From contig CAQOGY010000006.1 of NCBI GenBank assembly GCA_948847595.1, positions 124,001-188,000 on the forward strand: a DNA stretch of 64,000 bases, in the 5' to 3' direction. Every line of letters starts with the position of its first letter. Position 1 is the first letter of the stretch. Positions 61,825 to 64,000 of this stretch are shown piece after piece. A model generated the notes under the pieces. The model had not been told where the DNA came from, made no database searches, and saw nothing but the letters and a program-made list of their open reading frames with translations. Made by a program: the position numbers and the translations under genes. The DNA comes from an uncultured Bacteroides sp. Lineage in GTDB: Bacteria; Bacteroidota; Bacteroidia; Bacteroidales; Bacteroidaceae.

Positions 61825-61937
61825 TTTAATTCTATTATATGCTATTTGTATAGTAGACGAATAAAGGAAGGTTTTGTAATCGCTTATGTAACAGAGAATA
61901 AATAAAAGAAGAAAGAGCAGATAAACAAGAAAACAGT

Positions 61938-62016
61938 ATTATGACGGTATCCGACCCGGATAGTGACGCTATTCCATCCATATAGTGACGCTATATCGCG
62001 CGTATACCGTCACTCT
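61938..62016. repeat. 22-nt periodic array of a 13-bp motif, 4 units (array 3)
   Basis: Units begin at 61938 (two mismatches to ATAGTGACGGTAT), 61960 and 61982 (both ATAGTGACGCTAT) and 62004 (inverted, ATACCGTCACTCT). Spacing is exactly 22 nt. The motif is the same as in array 1, but the order is three direct and one inverted unit. It lies about 115 nt upstream of the TIM-barrel gene and beyond the GH92 terminator. Confidence 0.85.
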
Positions 62017-62055
62017 TTTTATGGGGGATAACAGCAAAGATAAATGTAAAAAAAT

Positions 62056-62087
62056 GGGCTGCCGGACTCTGAAAAGTCCGACAGCCC
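62056..62087 (-). terminator. Terminator after the GH92 gene
   Basis: GGGCTGCCGGACT (62056-62068) pairs with AGTCCGACAGCCC (62075-62087), one mismatch, 6-nt loop. An A-run just left (62048-62054) gives a T-run on the minus strand. It is 38 nt after the GH92 stop. Confidence 0.8.
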
Positions 62088-62124
62088 TGTCAACCCAAAA
62101 ACGATACCTATGAAACACTGTGTG

Positions 62125-64000
62125 TTACTTCAAATCAAAAAATATGCGTTGACCATGAACAAGTTCATCATGTGTGATATGATATTTATTGAACTTCTTT
62201 CCATTCAATAACACCTTATTGATATATTGAGTTCCCGGTTGAGTACGATTAGTCTCAATCACCAATTCTTTTTCTTTATACCATTTCGGGTCCAGACGGA
62301 TAATTACCTTATCAAATACCGGAGTCGTCAATGTATATTCAGGCAGTCCCGGGCAATCCGGATAGAAACCAATCATGTTGAAGATAGCCCATGAAGACAT
62401 TGTTCCTGTGTCATCATTCCCGGGAATACCGTCCGGTTTCGTTGTGAAATACTTGTCCAACAGGCGTTGCGTTTCTTTCTGCGTACGCCATTCTTCACCT
62501 TTAAAGTATGAGAATAAATGAGGATAGGCAATATCCGGTTCATTAGCCGGATCATAAAGACCCTCATCGAAAACCATCTGTAACTTATCAATAAAAGGTT
62601 TCTTTCCGCCCATCAACTTGGCTAGTCCATACACATCATGCGGTACGTAGAATGTATAGTTCCAGGCACTCCCTTCATGGAAACCGGGATTCGGTTCAAA
62701 ATTCTCTCCTTGTCTCGGATTAAACGGACTATAGAAAGTACCGTCAGGAAGAATCGGACGGAATGTGCCGAACTCCTTGCTATAATAATGCTTGTAGCCT
62801 AAAGAACGCTTATAGAACATTTCCGCGTCTTTCTTTTTACCTAAAGCCTCAGCAAAGCGTGAAAGCGCAAAGTCTGCAATATAATATTCCAACGCATGGG
62901 ATACGGAGTTGTCATATTGTTCACGAAGAGGTACGTATCCTTTTGACATATAATCATCATTATCCGGACGCATCAGGTTTTCCGCTCCCGGCAATGTGGC
63001 AGATTTGTACATGGCTTCATAAGCCAGATCAACGTCAAAGTCACGCAACCCTTTCATCCACGTGTCTACAATTACCGGAATACTGGGATCACCCTCCATT
63101 GTCAATGTCTCTCTTCCATATAATTCCCATTTAGGTAACCAACCGTGTTCCCGATACATATCAAGCATGGTACGAACCATTTCCATTTGACGTTCCGGAT
63201 AAACAAGGGTCAACAATTGGTGAACGTTACGATAGGTATCCCAAAGAGAAAATACCGTGTAACGGTCGCCCTTTGTAGTCATAATCTTATCGCTTTCCAT
63301 TGCCGGATATTCTCCATTGACATCTTGCAGGATATTCGGATGAATCAGCAAATGATAAAGTGCCGTATAAAATACTGTTTTCTGTGCATCTGTTCCACCT
63401 TCTACAGTTATACGTGACAAGTCATCGTTCCATTTTGCACGCGCGTCAGCATGAATCTGCTCAAAATTCTTTCCCGCTTGTTCACGGTCTAAATTCAGCC
63501 GGGCATTCTCTATACTGACAAAAGAAACGCCCATCTGCACTTCCACTTGTTCACCCTCTTCCGTATCGAAAGAAAAATAAGTGCCGATATCATCACCTGC
63601 TATTTCTTTTCCATAACGGGTATACAGTTTGTACTTTCCCTGATCCGGGTCCCATTCGGCTTCCACACCTGTCATCGGACGTTGTTTCTTCCAATATCCG
63701 GTCGCGGCAGGAGTCTTTTTTACCCGCATCACGAAATAAATAGGAAATACAGCTTGAGGATTATAGCAGAATGTACCAAGCAATTTTACGCCTTCCACTT
63801 CGCTATCGCTTACACGGCGAAGCATAGCACCGCTTTCATTCGTCAATCCTTCTCCTAAATTCAGCAATATATGGCTTTTACCTTTCGGGAAAGTAAAACG
63901 GGCGATACTTGTACGTGGAGTGGCAGACACTTCCGTCTTAACATTATACTTGGTCAGATAGTTAGAGTAATAACCCGGTGAAGCCTGTTCATCCTTGTAT
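62125..64000 (-). CDS. GH92 alpha-mannosidase, 5'-truncated by the window edge
   Basis: The open frame runs uninterrupted to the right edge. The first visible residues include DEQASPGYYSNYL, well inside the N-terminal domain of GH92, so the real start lies beyond 64000. The barrel part holds GDRYTVFSLWDTYRNVHQLL, GYVPLREQYDNSVSHALEYY, SAWNYTFYVPHDVYGLAKLM and the family motif GNDDTGTMSSWAIF. GH92 enzymes are calcium-dependent exo-alpha-mannosidases acting on N-glycans or yeast mannan. RG-II contains no mannose, so this gene probably belongs to a separate locus that continues to the right. Confidence 0.93.
   Translation of the reverse strand, partial: YKDEQASPGYYSNYLTKYNVKTEVSATPRTSIARFTFPKGKSHILLNLGEGLTNESGAMLRRVSDSEVEGVKLLGTFCYNPQAVFPIYFVMRVKKTPAATGYWKKQRPMTGVEAEWDPDQGKYKLYTRYGKEIAGDDIGTYFSFDTEEGEQVEVQMGVSFVSIENARLNLDREQAGKNFEQIHADARAKWNDDLSRITVEGGTDAQKTVFYTALYHLLIHPNILQDVNGEYPAMESDKIMTTKGDRYTVFSLWDTYRNVHQLLTLVYPERQMEMVRTMLDMYREHGWLPKWELYGRETLTMEGDPSIPVIVDTWMKGLRDFDVDLAYEAMYKSATLPGAENLMRPDNDDYMSKGYVPLREQYDNSVSHALEYYIADFALSRFAEALGKKKDAEMFYKRSLGYKHYYSKEFGTFRPILPDGTFYSPFNPRQGENFEPNPGFHEGSAWNYTFYVPHDVYGLAKLMGGKKPFIDKLQMVFDEGLYDPANEPDIAYPHLFSYFKGEEWRTQKETQRLLDKYFTTKPDGIPGNDDTGTMSSWAIFNMIGFYPDCPGLPEYTLTTPVFDKVIIRLDPKWYKEKELVIETNRTQPGTQYINKVLLNGKKFNKYHITHDELVHGQRIFFDLK

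Noticed and set aside
445..62016. The three 22-nt arrays as CRISPR arrays
   Set aside because: Units are 13-16 nt with 6-9 nt between them, some are inverted and no cas genes are present, so spacer acquisition does not fit.
62125..63930. GH92 as a complete gene starting at 63930
   Set aside because: The codon there is GTG and the frame continues upstream with conserved GH92 residues (DEQASPGYYSNYL), so the gene is cut by the window edge.
1..64000. tRNA, rRNA or riboswitch elements
   Set aside because: No cloverleaf, rRNA-like stretch or known riboswitch core was recognised by eye; a covariance-model search would be needed to exclude small RNAs.

Overview
The window is Bacteroides-type DNA, close in content to the human-gut B. 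thetaiotaomicron/ovatus group. The signs are SusC/SusD pairs, an ECF sigma/FecR pair, hybrid two-component-like regulators, Mfa/FimA-type fimbrillins, lipoprotein signals ending in a Cys, TAnnTTTG-like promoter boxes and many secreted glycoside hydrolases. No rRNA, tRNA, CRISPR array or transposase was found. Species is not assigned.

Most of the window is a polysaccharide utilisation locus whose enzyme set matches the rhamnogalacturonan-II (RG-II) system known from B. thetaiotaomicron. Block A (3781-10005, minus) holds GH78, GH141 and GH127. Block B (28496-37624, plus) holds GH95, GH105, GH140 and a GH78/sialidase-fold fusion. Block C (39662-60496, minus) holds an outer-membrane lipoprotein, SusC, SusD, PL1, DUF3826, a GH43-like protein, a GH143/GH142 fusion, GH78, GH28 and a pectin-methylesterase-like hydrolase. 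SusC/SusD would import oligosaccharides, PL1, GH28 and the esterase would attack the homogalacturonan backbone, and the exo-enzymes would strip side chains A to D in the periplasm.

The left edge (1-2938, minus) carries an ECF sigma factor, a FecR anti-sigma factor, a creatininase-like amidohydrolase and the start of an STN-domain SusC receptor. A ParE/RelE-type toxin-antitoxin pair follows (2993-3606).

Between blocks A and B lies an unrelated region (10149-28344). It holds a DUF5131 protein and a fimbrial operon (11036-21699, minus) with DUF3575, OmpA-like, fimbrillin, Mfa2-like, two large tip-like lipoproteins, a thioredoxin-fold protein and two paralogous small membrane proteins. Next come an AraC-family regulator, a tyrosine recombinase, a truncated hybrid sensor, a stand-alone LigD phosphoesterase and a bile-salt-hydrolase-family enzyme. 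The AraC gene and the fimbrial promoter region are bracketed by a perfect 20-bp inverted repeat (21732-21751 and 22958-22977), with the recombinase gene just outside. This is the most striking system here: a probable 1.2-kb invertible switch that flips a whole regulator gene in front of a fimbrial operon.

A second unexplained signal is a set of three intergenic arrays of short degenerate motifs with a near-exact 22-nt period (445-523, 37626-37774, 61938-62016), in two sequence families.

The right edge carries an exported xylose-isomerase-like TIM-barrel protein and the 3' part of a GH92 alpha-mannosidase, which probably belong to another locus.
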